From Butyrivibrio hungatei DSM 14810 (GTDB lineage Bacteria > Bacillota > Clostridia > Lachnospirales > Lachnospiraceae), in contig NZ_FRDH01000003.1 in assembly GCF_900143205.1 (NCBI RefSeq), positions 558,001 through 622,000 of the forward strand: a DNA stretch of 64,000 bases. Reading direction: 5' to 3'. The notes beneath the pieces are model-generated. The model was not told the DNA's origin. It made no database searches and worked only from the letters and a program-made list of their open reading frames with translations. The position numbers and the translations under genes were made by a program. Position 1 is the first letter of the stretch, and each line of letters starts with the position of its first letter. Shown piece after piece: positions 28,908 through 35,987 of the stretch.

Positions 28908-28910
28908 TTC

Positions 28911-28940
28911 TTGCATACTTTGTGGCAATTATGATAAAAT
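28911..28940 (+). promoter_or_regulatory. Probable promoter of the LytM-bactofilin operon
   Basis: TTGCAT (28911-28916), 18-bp spacer, TAAAAT (28935-28940), 22 bp ahead of the start codon. Confidence 0.5.
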
Positions 28941-28962
28941 AGCTTGTTAGTCGGAGGTGAAT

Positions 28963-29742
28963 ATGAGCGCAGAACAAAAGCCCAGAAAGCACAGACACAA
29001 GAGGCACTATACCTTTATGGTTATCTCAGGTGACTCAGACGGAACAACAAAGCGTCTCCATCTGAATCATTTTAAGACACAGCTTCTTGCTTACACTGCT
29101 TTCGTAGTAGCATTAGTGCTTCTTTGCTACATAATCTTTTCAGCAATGACCATACATAATCTAAAGACAATACAGGCTGAACAGAAGTTCCAGATTGAAG
29201 ATCTCCAAACTCAGAACAGCACTCTGGAAGCTTCAAACGAAAAACTTGTCACAGAGGAACAGCAATTAAGAGCAGCTCTTAATCTTAGACTTGAGAATGA
29301 GCAGCAGTCTGCTGAAGAGGCCGAAACCCTTGCTATTCCATCAGGATTTCCTTTAACAGGAACCGCTTCTATGACAAATGCTGTAGACGACACTAATTCA
29401 ACTACTATTACAAAGATCACAGATGATAACAAAGACGATGCAGTAGGTAATCCTATCGTTCTTTTTGAAGCAGCATCAGGAAGCAACATCATCGCTGCCG
29501 GTACCGGTACTGTTTTGTCTGTGACAACCGATGCCAAATTTGGCAATGCAGTCACTATAGACCACGGAAATGGCTATATCTCTATATATAGGTACTCTGG
29601 AGATCCTTTAGTTTCTGAAGGTGATGAAATAGCTAGAGGCAACATTCTTTTTGTTGTAGGCAATGATACCACTTTAGGTTATCAGATAATGCAGGATGAC
29701 AAGTATGTGGATCCTGAAGAGCTTATAGAGATCAACGGTTAA
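28963..29742 (+). CDS. Membrane-anchored degenerate LytM (M23-like) protein
   Basis: The 259-residue protein has a basic N-terminus, one membrane helix (LLAYTAFVVALVLLCYIIFSA, given here only by position, residues about 42-62), a coiled coil (about 65-115) and a C-terminal LytM/M23-like beta domain (SGSNIIAAGTGTVLSV, GNAVTIDHGNGYISIYRYSG). In active M23 enzymes the HxH and upstream His bind zinc; here the region after DHGNG reads YRYSG and the final HLHF is replaced by YQIMQ, so zinc ligands are missing. It is likely a binding or activator protein, like EnvC or NlpD. ATG 28963 follows GGAGG by 5 nt. It is paired with bactofilin 16 nt downstream. Confidence 0.85.
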   Translation: MSAEQKPRKHRHKRHYTFMVISGDSDGTTKRLHLNHFKTQLLAYTAFVVALVLLCYIIFSAMTIHNLKTIQAEQKFQIEDLQTQNSTLEASNEKLVTEEQQLRAALNLRLENEQQSAEEAETLAIPSGFPLTGTASMTNAVDDTNSTTITKITDDNKDDAVGNPIVLFEAASGSNIIAAGTGTVLSVTTDAKFGNAVTIDHGNGYISIYRYSGDPLVSEGDEIARGNILFVVGNDTTLGYQIMQDDKYVDPEELIEING

Positions 29743-29758
29743 AATTGGAGGAAATAAA

Positions 29759-30214
29759 ATGTTCGGAAACAAGAAAGACTCTACTGAGGATAATACTCTT
29801 TTAGAGCAGGTAGGAACCATCATTGGCCCTGGCGCTGTAATCGATGGTCCTCTTACAACAAAGGATTCAACAAGAATCGATGGAACTATCAAAGGTAACG
29901 TAACAGTAAGCGGTGCTCTTATCATTGGCCAGGAAGGCAAGGTTATTGGTACAATTTCAGCTCTTAACGTATATGTAGCTGGTGAAGTTAATGGTAACAT
30001 CACAGCATCACAGGGCAAGATCGAGATCAGTGACACAGGAAGAGTTATCGGTGACATCACTTGCAAGGGTATCATCATCGACGAGAACGCTGTATTCCAA
30101 GGCAAATGTGAAATGACCGGAATCGACAAGAACTCAGCTGAAGTCGCCAAAGAACGTGCCGTAGCTGACAAAGAATCATCTAACGCTTCAGCTTCTGAGG
30201 AAGAGAATAAGTAA
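29759..30214 (+). CDS. Bactofilin family cytoskeletal protein
   Basis: Bactofilins polymerise without nucleotide into filaments at the membrane that guide local wall synthesis. The 151-residue protein has a short N-terminal tail, the right-handed beta-helix core (about residues 20-120, PGAVIDGPLTTKDSTRIDG, GTIKGNVTVSGALIIG) and an acidic Ser-rich tail. It lies 16 nt after the LytM-like gene, a pairing well known for bactofilins with M23 proteins. A long hairpin element follows the stop codon by 14 nt. Confidence 0.93.
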   Translation: MFGNKKDSTEDNTLLEQVGTIIGPGAVIDGPLTTKDSTRIDGTIKGNVTVSGALIIGQEGKVIGTISALNVYVAGEVNGNITASQGKIEISDTGRVIGDITCKGIIIDENAVFQGKCEMTGIDKNSAEVAKERAVADKESSNASASEEENK

Positions 30215-30228
30215 TTTAGGTAGTGATA

Positions 30229-30428
30229 CCGGACGTGTGATATGGTTTAAAAGCTCGTCTTGAGCTCCATAGTATTTTTTGTAGGATACATAAAGCATTC
30301 AAAATCCCCAGATAGATTTATTTCATGTTATTCAAAACATAAATCTATCTGGGGATTTTTCATGCCATGTATCAACTACAAAAAATAAATCACTCAATCC
30401 AAGCTTTTAAACCATATCTCACTGTTCG
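30229..30428 (+). repeat. Long-hairpin element, copy A (3' of bactofilin)
   Basis: A 200-nt extended hairpin. The outer stem GATATGGTTTAAAAGCT (30239-30255) pairs perfectly with 30402-30418. The middle stem TATTTTTTGTAG / CTACAAAAAATA and GATACAT / ATGTATC, then an inner stem of 18-19 bp around AATCCCCAGATAGATTT and a small ATGTT/AACAT tip. Conserved cores are ATAGTATTTTTTGTAGGATA starting at 30269 and TTTTTCATGCCATGTATCAA starting at 30356. The same cores occur in copies B and C, with different stem sequences. Confidence 0.88.
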
Positions 30429-30431
30429 CTA

Positions 30432-30687
30432 GTAATACTATAAATTATCAATTCCCTTGTTTGGTACCACTAGCATTCACCTCAACAATACTAATCCTCA
30501 ATTTCTCGCTTGATTAGTATCACTCGCCATTTATTTGAGCAATACTAACCCTCACTTTTATTCTTGTTTAGTATTACCTCCATCAATTCAGGTAATACTA
30601 TTCATCAGTCTTTTCCTTGTTTGGTACCACAGCCATCCACTCCAGTAATACTAATCATTGTCGTTTTACACATTTGGTACCATCACT
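30432..30687. repeat. Five tandem 53-nt repeats, each an inverted repeat
   Basis: The half-motif AATACTA begins at 30434, 30487, 30541, 30594 and 30647, and the half-motif GTTTGGTACCAC or variant (GATTAGTATCAC, GTTTAGTATTAC) begins at 30459, 30512, 30566, 30619 and 30672. The period is 53-54 nt in both. Within units 2 and 3 the halves pair (ATACTAATC/GATTAGTAT). Spacers between motifs are diverged. The array lies between two inverted long-hairpin elements in the 703-bp gap from bactofilin to yerC and has no open frame. Confidence 0.85.
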
Positions 30688-30700
30688 ATCTAATCTAAAA

Positions 30701-30926
30701 ATGCAAAAACTTGTTCAAGCGTTTGATGAGTATAAAGGTTTAGCGTGAGCGATTTATTTTTTGCAGCTGATGCATAGCATGAAAAAAGACTGGGAAAATT
30801 TGCATTCTGAACGAATGTGAAGCAAATTTTCTCAGTCTTTTTGAATGTTTTATGCATCCTGCAAAAAATACTATAGAGCGAAGGATAAACCTTCATACCA
30901 TCAAACTCGTAAACCAATCACTGCAT
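30701..30926 (-). repeat. Long-hairpin element, copy B (3' of yerC)
   Basis: The reverse strand shows the same cores as copies A and C: ATAGTATTTTTTGCAGGATG (reading down from 30874) and TTTTTTCATGCTATGCATCA (reading down from 30786). The stems differ: the outer stem has GTTTGATG/CATCAAAC, the middle TATTTTTTGCAG/CTGCAAAAAATA and GATGCAT/ATGCATC, and the inner GAAAATTTGC/GCAAATTTTC. The outer arm overlaps the last codons of yerC (stop 30918-30920). Confidence 0.85.
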
Positions 30927-31202
30927 TCTTTCGAAGACTAATTCGTAGCCGTCGTCGCCGTAGTTAAGTGAACGGTTAACTCTACTAATAGTAGCTGTAG
31001 AAGCTCCTGTTTTTTCTGCAATCTCAAGATAAGTCTTGTGATCTCTGAGCATTGATGCAACTTCAAATCTCTGTGAAAGAGAAAGAAGCTCATTTACTGT
31101 GCAAAGATCTTCAAAAAAGCTATAACAATCCTCTTTATTTTGAAGGCATAGTATTGCGTCAAACAGGTGATCTACTGCATCTGTTCTAATCTTCTTGTTC
31201 AT
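30918..31202 (-). CDS. yerC: YerC/YecD-type TrpR-like DNA-binding protein
   Basis: The 94-residue protein matches the YerC/YecD group of the Trp repressor superfamily: an N-terminal helical part (DAVDHLFDAILCLQNKEDC) and a HTH (YLEIAEKTGASTATISRVNR, about residues 58-77). The length is usual for the group. Its target is not established. It is monocistronic, with its 3' end inside a long-hairpin element; a good ribosome site GGAGG lies ahead of ATG at 31202. Confidence 0.9.
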   Translation of the reverse strand: MNKKIRTDAVDHLFDAILCLQNKEDCYSFFEDLCTVNELLSLSQRFEVASMLRDHKTYLEIAEKTGASTATISRVNRSLNYGDDGYELVFERMQ

Positions 31203-31477
31203 GTTGCCATTTCCTCCATTCTAGTTTTTTTACCCCATCATAATTAACAGTTTTTCGTCAAAAAAACTTTTGTGCTTAAATATTTTAACACTCTAACCTT
31301 TTAAAGTAAAGAGGCGACATAAAAAACTCGAAAAAGCACTAAAAATTGTAATGAATGTACGCAAAATACCAAAAAATGCGCTTTACTTTTGGATTTAACT
31401 GTGATAATCTAAATTTGTTGTGGTAGTGTACTATTACAACAGGACGATTATTTTTTATTTTTAGTGGAGGTATTACA

Positions 31478-31678
31478 ATGAACAAAGGTACTGTTAAGTG
31501 GTTCAACAACCAGAAGGGTTACGGCTTCATCTCAGACGAGGCTGGAAATGATGTATTCGTACATTATTCAGGACTCAACATGGAAGGTTTCAAGTCTCTC
31601 GAAGAGGGCGCTTCTGTAGAGTATGATGTAATCCAGGGCGAAAAGGGACCTCAGGCCGTAAACGTAAACAAGCTTTAA
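31478..31678 (+). CDS. Cold-shock domain protein
   Basis: A 66-residue CspA-type RNA-binding protein, with RNP1 GYGFISD and RNP2 DVFVHYS motifs after [13 protein letters not shown]. It melts RNA secondary structure and is usually abundant. GTGGAGG lies ahead of ATG. The 275-bp region before it contains AAAGTAAAG (31303-31311) and its inverse CTTTACTTT (31381-31389) and a leader hairpin TGTTGT/ACAACA, which could have a part in its regulation. A perfect terminator follows. Confidence 0.95.
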   Translation: MNKGTVKWFNNQKGYGFISDEAGNDVFVHYSGLNMEGFKSLEEGASVEYDVIQGEKGPQAVNVNKL

Positions 31679-31776
31679 TTCTAGGAATTAAGCGCTATTA
31701 ATCAGACTACAAAGTGCCTTATTCTAAGTATATATATATTTTGAATTTGCAATATTGTACCAATGATTAAGAGAAA

Positions 31777-31810
31777 AGAGATATCGATTCAATCGATATC
31801 TCTTTTTTTC
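31777..31810 (+). terminator. Terminator of the cold-shock gene
   Basis: Stem AGAGATATCGATT / AATCGATATCTCT (31777-31803) followed by seven T. Shared with the convergent hisA gene, whose stop is at 31848. Confidence 0.9.
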
Positions 31811-31847
31811 GTTACCCGAAAGGTATCAGTTTTTAGTTAAAAGCATG

Positions 31848-32621
31848 TCACTGGCAAGCCTTTACTATATCTTCTATTTTCAGTGAGCCGCCAAAGATTT
31901 CAAGGGCACTGCCTACTGTTACATCTATCTTGTTTTTACCAAGTTTTTTAAGCTGCTTGATATCAGAAATTGAATGTACACCGCCAGCATAGGTGATAGG
32001 AAGCTTAGCCCAATCCCCCAATATAGCTGCAACATTCTCTTCTATTCCATTTCGCTTGCCTTCTACATCAGCTGCATGAACAAGTATCTCGTCGCAGTAC
32101 TCAGAAAGTGTATCAAGAGTCTCAGCACTTAGATCAACATCTGTCATCTTCTGCCATCTGTCAGTTACGATAAAATATTTATTATCCTGAGCTTTGCAGG
32201 AGAGATCAAGAACTATATGCTCTTTTCCAACTACCTTAACAAGCTTCTTTAGATTAGTAAAATTTATCTTGCCATTCTTAAACACATAAGAAGTTACTAT
32301 AACGTGGGAAGCGCCTGCTTCAAGGAATTCAGCAGCATTGTCAGCTGTGATACCACCGCCGACCTGTAGTAGTCCTGGCGTAGCACCAAGTGCTTCTATA
32401 GCCTGCTTTTTGGTTCCCTCGTAGAAAGGACTATCAACCGGATTTAAAAGGATAATATGTCCGCCAGACAGTCCCAGAGCTTTATACATATTTGCATAGA
32501 ACGCCGCATCCTTGGTTGCTACAAAGTTCTCTTTGGCTACATCTCCTTGGTCCTTAAGCGAACTTCCAACTATCTGCTTTACTTTGCCGTTATGTATGTC
32601 AATACAAGGTCTAAAGTTCAT
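31848..32621 (-). CDS. hisA: Eukaryotic-type HisA (ProFAR isomerase)
   Basis: HisA opens the ribose of ProFAR in histidine synthesis. The 257-residue protein starts MNFRPCIDIHNGKVKQIVG and includes GHIILLNPVDSPFYEG, LQVGGGITADNAAEFLEAGA and ILVHAADVEGKRNG. This wording fits the plant and yeast HIS6 type (TIGR02129 as I recall) more than ordinary bacterial HisA. The barrel is complete, with the catalytic Asp in CIDIH. No other his gene is near. It lies 42 nt after dapB and so is in the transcript behind the lysine riboswitch. Confidence 0.9.
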   Translation of the reverse strand: MNFRPCIDIHNGKVKQIVGSSLKDQGDVAKENFVATKDAAFYANMYKALGLSGGHIILLNPVDSPFYEGTKKQAIEALGATPGLLQVGGGITADNAAEFLEAGASHVIVTSYVFKNGKINFTNLKKLVKVVGKEHIVLDLSCKAQDNKYFIVTDRWQKMTDVDLSAETLDTLSEYCDEILVHAADVEGKRNGIEENVAAILGDWAKLPITYAGGVHSISDIKQLKKLGKNKIDVTVGSALEIFGGSLKIEDIVKACQ

Positions 32622-32663
32622 CTGTAGTAAATCCTTATCTCTTGTTTAAGTCTACGGTTACAT

Positions 32664-33419
32664 TCAGGCAAGGACATCGCTCATGTCATACATGCCAGCT
32701 GATTTACCAGCAAGATACTTAGCTGCTTCGATAGCTCCTTTGCCAAAAATAGCTCTTGAATATGCTCTGTGTGAAAGTGTTACAACCTCATCATGACCAG
32801 CAAAGATAACATCGTGGTCTCCTACAATTGTACCACCACGAACAGCAGAAATACCTATCTCTTTGACAGGTCTCTTCTCTCTTCTGGTGCTTCTATCATA
32901 AACATACTCATATTCGTTATTAAGAGATTCATTGATGCTGTCTGCAAGAGCAATTGCTGTGCCGCTTGGAGCATCAAGTTTTTGATTATGGTGCTTCTCA
33001 ACGATCTCAATATCAAAGCCTGCTGCCGCAAAAAGAGGTGATACCTCCTTGAGGACCTTTAAAAGAGCATTTACGCCAACAGACATGTTCGCTGATTTAA
33101 GCACTGCTACTTTTGTAGCTGTTTCTTTTACCTTAGAAAGCTGTTGCTCTGAAAGACCTGTTGAGCACAGTACAACAGGAATATTCATTGCTACACAGTG
33201 ATCAAGAAGTCCATCAACTGCTGATGCATTAGAAAAATCAACGATAACATCTGCATCTACATTGCACTCTGCAAGGCTCTTAAATACCGGGAAATCATAA
33301 TTATTCTCGCCAAAAGCATCTACACCTGCTACTACCTCGATCTCTGGATCTTCTTTTACCAGATCAATGATCACATGCCCCATACGTCCGTTGCAACCAT
33401 GCATTATCATCTTTGTCAT
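32664..33419 (-). CDS. dapB: 4-hydroxy-tetrahydrodipicolinate reductase
   Basis: DapB reduces the DapA product in the lysine and diaminopimelate pathway. The 251 residues begin with the Rossmann motif HGCNGRMGHVI, and the signature EKHHNQKLDAPSGTAIALA near residue 155 holds the catalytic His and Lys. It starts 1 nt after the dapA stop codon, so translation is coupled. The lysine riboswitch upstream of dapA would control it too. Confidence 0.97.
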   Translation of the reverse strand: MTKMIMHGCNGRMGHVIIDLVKEDPEIEVVAGVDAFGENNYDFPVFKSLAECNVDADVIVDFSNASAVDGLLDHCVAMNIPVVLCSTGLSEQQLSKVKETATKVAVLKSANMSVGVNALLKVLKEVSPLFAAAGFDIEIVEKHHNQKLDAPSGTAIALADSINESLNNEYEYVYDRSTRREKRPVKEIGISAVRGGTIVGDHDVIFAGHDEVVTLSHRAYSRAIFGKGAIEAAKYLAGKSAGMYDMSDVLA

Positions 33420-33420
33420 C

Positions 33421-34311
33421 TTATCTTACCTCCAGACCAAACTTTACCATCTCTTCCTTGAGCTTAGCCTTATTAGCCTCTTCCATCTCTGTAAGTGGAA
33501 GGCGAAGCGGGCCAGCCTCAATGCCGATCATCTTGAGGGCACTCTTTACAGGGATAGGATTAACCTCTGAGAAAAGAGCCTTCACAAGAGGAAGCGCCTT
33601 GAACTGAAGCTCTCTGGCTGCTGCATAGTCTCCATCAAGACATTTCTGGCAAATATCATGAGTCTGCCTAGGTGCTACGTTAGAAAGAACTGAAATTACG
33701 CCAAGTCCGCCAACAGCCATAATAGGAACGATCTCATCATCATTTCCTGAGTAGAGATCGATGCATCCTTCAGCAAGCTGCATCATTCTGGATGTCTGAG
33801 CAATGTTGCCTGTAGCATCCTTAATACCTACGATATTCTTGTGCTCCTTGCAAAGCTTTACAGCTGTCTCTGGAAGGATATTGCAGCCTGTTCTACTAGG
33901 AACATTATATAAAATTATTGGAATATTAACTGCATCTGCAACTGCACCAAAATGTGCAAGAAGGCCATTCTGTGTAGCCTTGTTATAATATGGTGTTACC
34001 TGAAGGATTCCATCTGCACCGTACTCTTCAGCAATCTTAGAGAGCTTTATTGCTGTTTCTGTACAATTAGAACCTGTTCCTGCAATAACAGGAATTCTCT
34101 TGTTTACCTTATCAATACAATACTTCACAACATCCATGTGCTCTTCTTCTGTCATGGTTGCTGCCTCGCCTGTGGTTCCGCAAACAATGATAGCGTCTGT
34201 TCCGTTCTTGATCTGGAACTCTATGAGTCTTCCGAACTCTTCATAGTTCACTTCTCCGTTCTCTTTGAATGGTGTTGCGATTGCAACTCCTGCTCCCTTA
34301 AAAATTGCCAT
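33421..34311 (-). CDS. dapA: 4-hydroxy-tetrahydrodipicolinate synthase
   Basis: DapA condenses aspartate semialdehyde and pyruvate. The protein of 296 residues starts MAIFKGAGVAIATPF at ATG 34311 with AAGGAGGG upstream; the longer frame to 34347 overlaps the terminator stem. Motifs CGTTGEAATMTEEEH, the Tyr in ILYNVPSRTGCN, and the Schiff-base Lys in IVGIKDATG are present. It is the first gene of dapA-dapB-hisA and is controlled by a lysine riboswitch. Confidence 0.97.
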   Translation of the reverse strand: MAIFKGAGVAIATPFKENGEVNYEEFGRLIEFQIKNGTDAIIVCGTTGEAATMTEEEHMDVVKYCIDKVNKRIPVIAGTGSNCTETAIKLSKIAEEYGADGILQVTPYYNKATQNGLLAHFGAVADAVNIPIILYNVPSRTGCNILPETAVKLCKEHKNIVGIKDATGNIAQTSRMMQLAEGCIDLYSGNDDEIVPIMAVGGLGVISVLSNVAPRQTHDICQKCLDGDYAAARELQFKALPLVKALFSEVNPIPVKSALKMIGIEAGPLRLPLTEMEEANKAKLKEEMVKFGLEVR

Positions 34312-34350
34312 TTTACCCTCCTTCTGGCTTTGGCGCACTATTTGCAATAG

Positions 34351-34380
34351 AAAAGGCCCATCAGATATTCTGATGGGCCG
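34351..34380 (-). terminator. Riboswitch terminator hairpin in the dapA leader
   Basis: On the minus strand CGGCCCATCAGAATATCTGATGGGCC folds to a perfect 11-bp stem followed by TTTTCTATT. It lies between the lysine aptamer and the dapA ribosome site, where it would stop transcription when lysine is bound. Confidence 0.88.
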
Positions 34381-34418
34381 TACAAATCTAATTACAGCAT
34401 GTACTAATAATAAGCTGT

Positions 34419-34585
34419 TTGATAGCGCCCCATCTTGCGATGACAGTCATAAAGCTATTTACTTTATGCCCAAGTACTTAGCATACAGGTACTAAGCCTT
34501 TCGGCGTATTCACCTTTTGTTCTGCTTCTCCTGTGCCTGACACATCTGCAGAATTACTCATTGAATTACGCAACCTCTATCTCTT
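34419..34585 (-). promoter_or_regulatory. Lysine riboswitch (L box) ahead of dapA
   Basis: The minus strand shows GATAGAGGTTGCG at the 5' side (34569-34581), then TGAGTA, AGGTGAATACGCCGAAAGGC and the 3' end ACTGTCATCGCAAGATGG with GCGCTATC closing P1. These are the conserved lysine-aptamer blocks. P1 is formed by GATAG and CTATC. Confidence 0.93.
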
Positions 34586-34601
34586 GTCTTCAGTTTTTTA
34601 A

Positions 34602-34631
34602 ATACTACACCAGCAGTCAAGCACCTGTCAA
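34602..34631 (-). promoter_or_regulatory. Promoter of the lysine-riboswitch operon
   Basis: Minus strand TTGACA (34626-34631), 18-bp spacer, TAGTAT (34602-34607), about 20 bp ahead of the aptamer. Confidence 0.7.
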
Positions 34632-34698
34632 TAGATACGCATTTTTTACCATATTATTGGCAGTTATTTTGTTACTTTTCAGGTATTGAACAGTAACG

Positions 34699-35973
34699 TT
34701 ATTCTGCGCCAGCGATGGTTACTCCCTCAATTCTGATAACAGAAGGAACAAGATAACTATCGTACTGCTTCATTTCCTTAGAAAGCTTAACATCTTTAAG
34801 AAGCTCAGCAAGTGAGCCAGAAACAGATCCTCCAGTTACAGCAGTAACCTTATCTCCATCGTGATAGTAAGCAAGTCTGATCTCACCAGCGATATCTCCT
34901 GTGATGTCATCTACGCTGAAATCAGAAAATTCAACTGGTTCAAGGTAACAACCTGTTCTGATCTCAGACTCAGTAGTGTTTCCACCTTCAGCAACGAAGT
35001 TTCCTGCAATGAAAGAATCTTTTATTCCAGTATAGTAGCAGTTCTGACAATCTCCCCAGTAATTCTTGGCAACATTATCTACTACAATATCCATATCGTG
35101 AACTTCTGCGCCTTCTGAATCAACCGCAAAGTTCTTGGATGAATTTGGAAGCTCCTTAAGAGCCTTGATGGTGATCTTATCACCCTTAACGTCAGTGAGG
35201 ATTTCTTTTCCTATCTCCCAATCTGAATAGCCTGCGTATTTGAGAGCAGCATTCATCTTGATAGCTACCCAAGCGTAGATCTTGGTTGAATCCTCTGTAG
35301 AAAATACTACAGGAGCCTTGTTAAGTGCTGGAGTTGGCTTAGTCTCAAGTCTATCCTTACCAGTTTTTAAGGTTTCTGTGATCTCTTTAACCAGGTGATC
35401 CTTGTCACAAGTTCCTGCCTTGTACATACGATAGAGCTCGATCTCATGATCCTTATTTCTGGCATTAACTACAACTTCTACCATTGAATTAGGATATGTG
35501 ATAGTAACATCAATTCCCTCAGAGTTCACAAATCTTCTCTTGCAAGACTCAGCAAAGATCTCATATGAATTGATGTCTTCGCCGGATGTTTCAGGAATCT
35601 GCTGAAGGGCCTCAATATAATCTTTGGCCATCTGCTTTGGATTATATTCCTTGTTTGTAACTGCTACCTGTTTTTTATTTAGCTCATAATATGGGTTCTT
35701 AACAAAAGAAGCTCTGACGCAAAGATCTGAAATGATCTTTGCAGCCTCTTCTTCAGTTGCAGTAGGCGCGATCTCCTCAGTTGCTTTTCCAAGGAACTTG
35801 CCATCCTCAAGCTTCTTATATACAGTAACTGAGATATGTTCTACGTCACGCACTCTGTTCTGATCAAGTTCGTGTTTGATGAAATAAAACTCCCAAGCTT
35901 CTGTAACTTTATCTGTAACGCTCCAGGCATCAGCACTGGACTTTCTTAATAACTCAATAATCTTATCAGTCAT
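34699..35973 (-). CDS. TldD/PmbA family metalloprotease subunit (PmbA type)
   Basis: PmbA (TldE) and TldD form a heteromeric metallopeptidase that cleaves unfolded or modified peptides, including microcins. The 424-residue protein matches the PmbA half: it lacks the HExxH motif of TldD and carries the C-terminal region NFVAEGGNTTESEIRTGCYL and SFIAGN. It begins 14 nt after tldD. The protein is cytoplasmic. The substrate in this organism is unknown; no RiPP precursor is seen nearby. Confidence 0.9.
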   Translation of the reverse strand: MTDKIIELLRKSSADAWSVTDKVTEAWEFYFIKHELDQNRVRDVEHISVTVYKKLEDGKFLGKATEEIAPTATEEEAAKIISDLCVRASFVKNPYYELNKKQVAVTNKEYNPKQMAKDYIEALQQIPETSGEDINSYEIFAESCKRRFVNSEGIDVTITYPNSMVEVVVNARNKDHEIELYRMYKAGTCDKDHLVKEITETLKTGKDRLETKPTPALNKAPVVFSTEDSTKIYAWVAIKMNAALKYAGYSDWEIGKEILTDVKGDKITIKALKELPNSSKNFAVDSEGAEVHDMDIVVDNVAKNYWGDCQNCYYTGIKDSFIAGNFVAEGGNTTESEIRTGCYLEPVEFSDFSVDDITGDIAGEIRLAYYHDGDKVTAVTGGSVSGSLAELLKDVKLSKEMKQYDSYLVPSVIRIEGVTIAGAE

Positions 35974-35987
35974 GTCATCCTCCCCAT

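Noticed and set aside
30432-30687. CRISPR array
   Set aside because: Repeats are too diverged, each holds an inverted pair of motifs, no 20-40-nt exact repeat exists and no cas gene is near.
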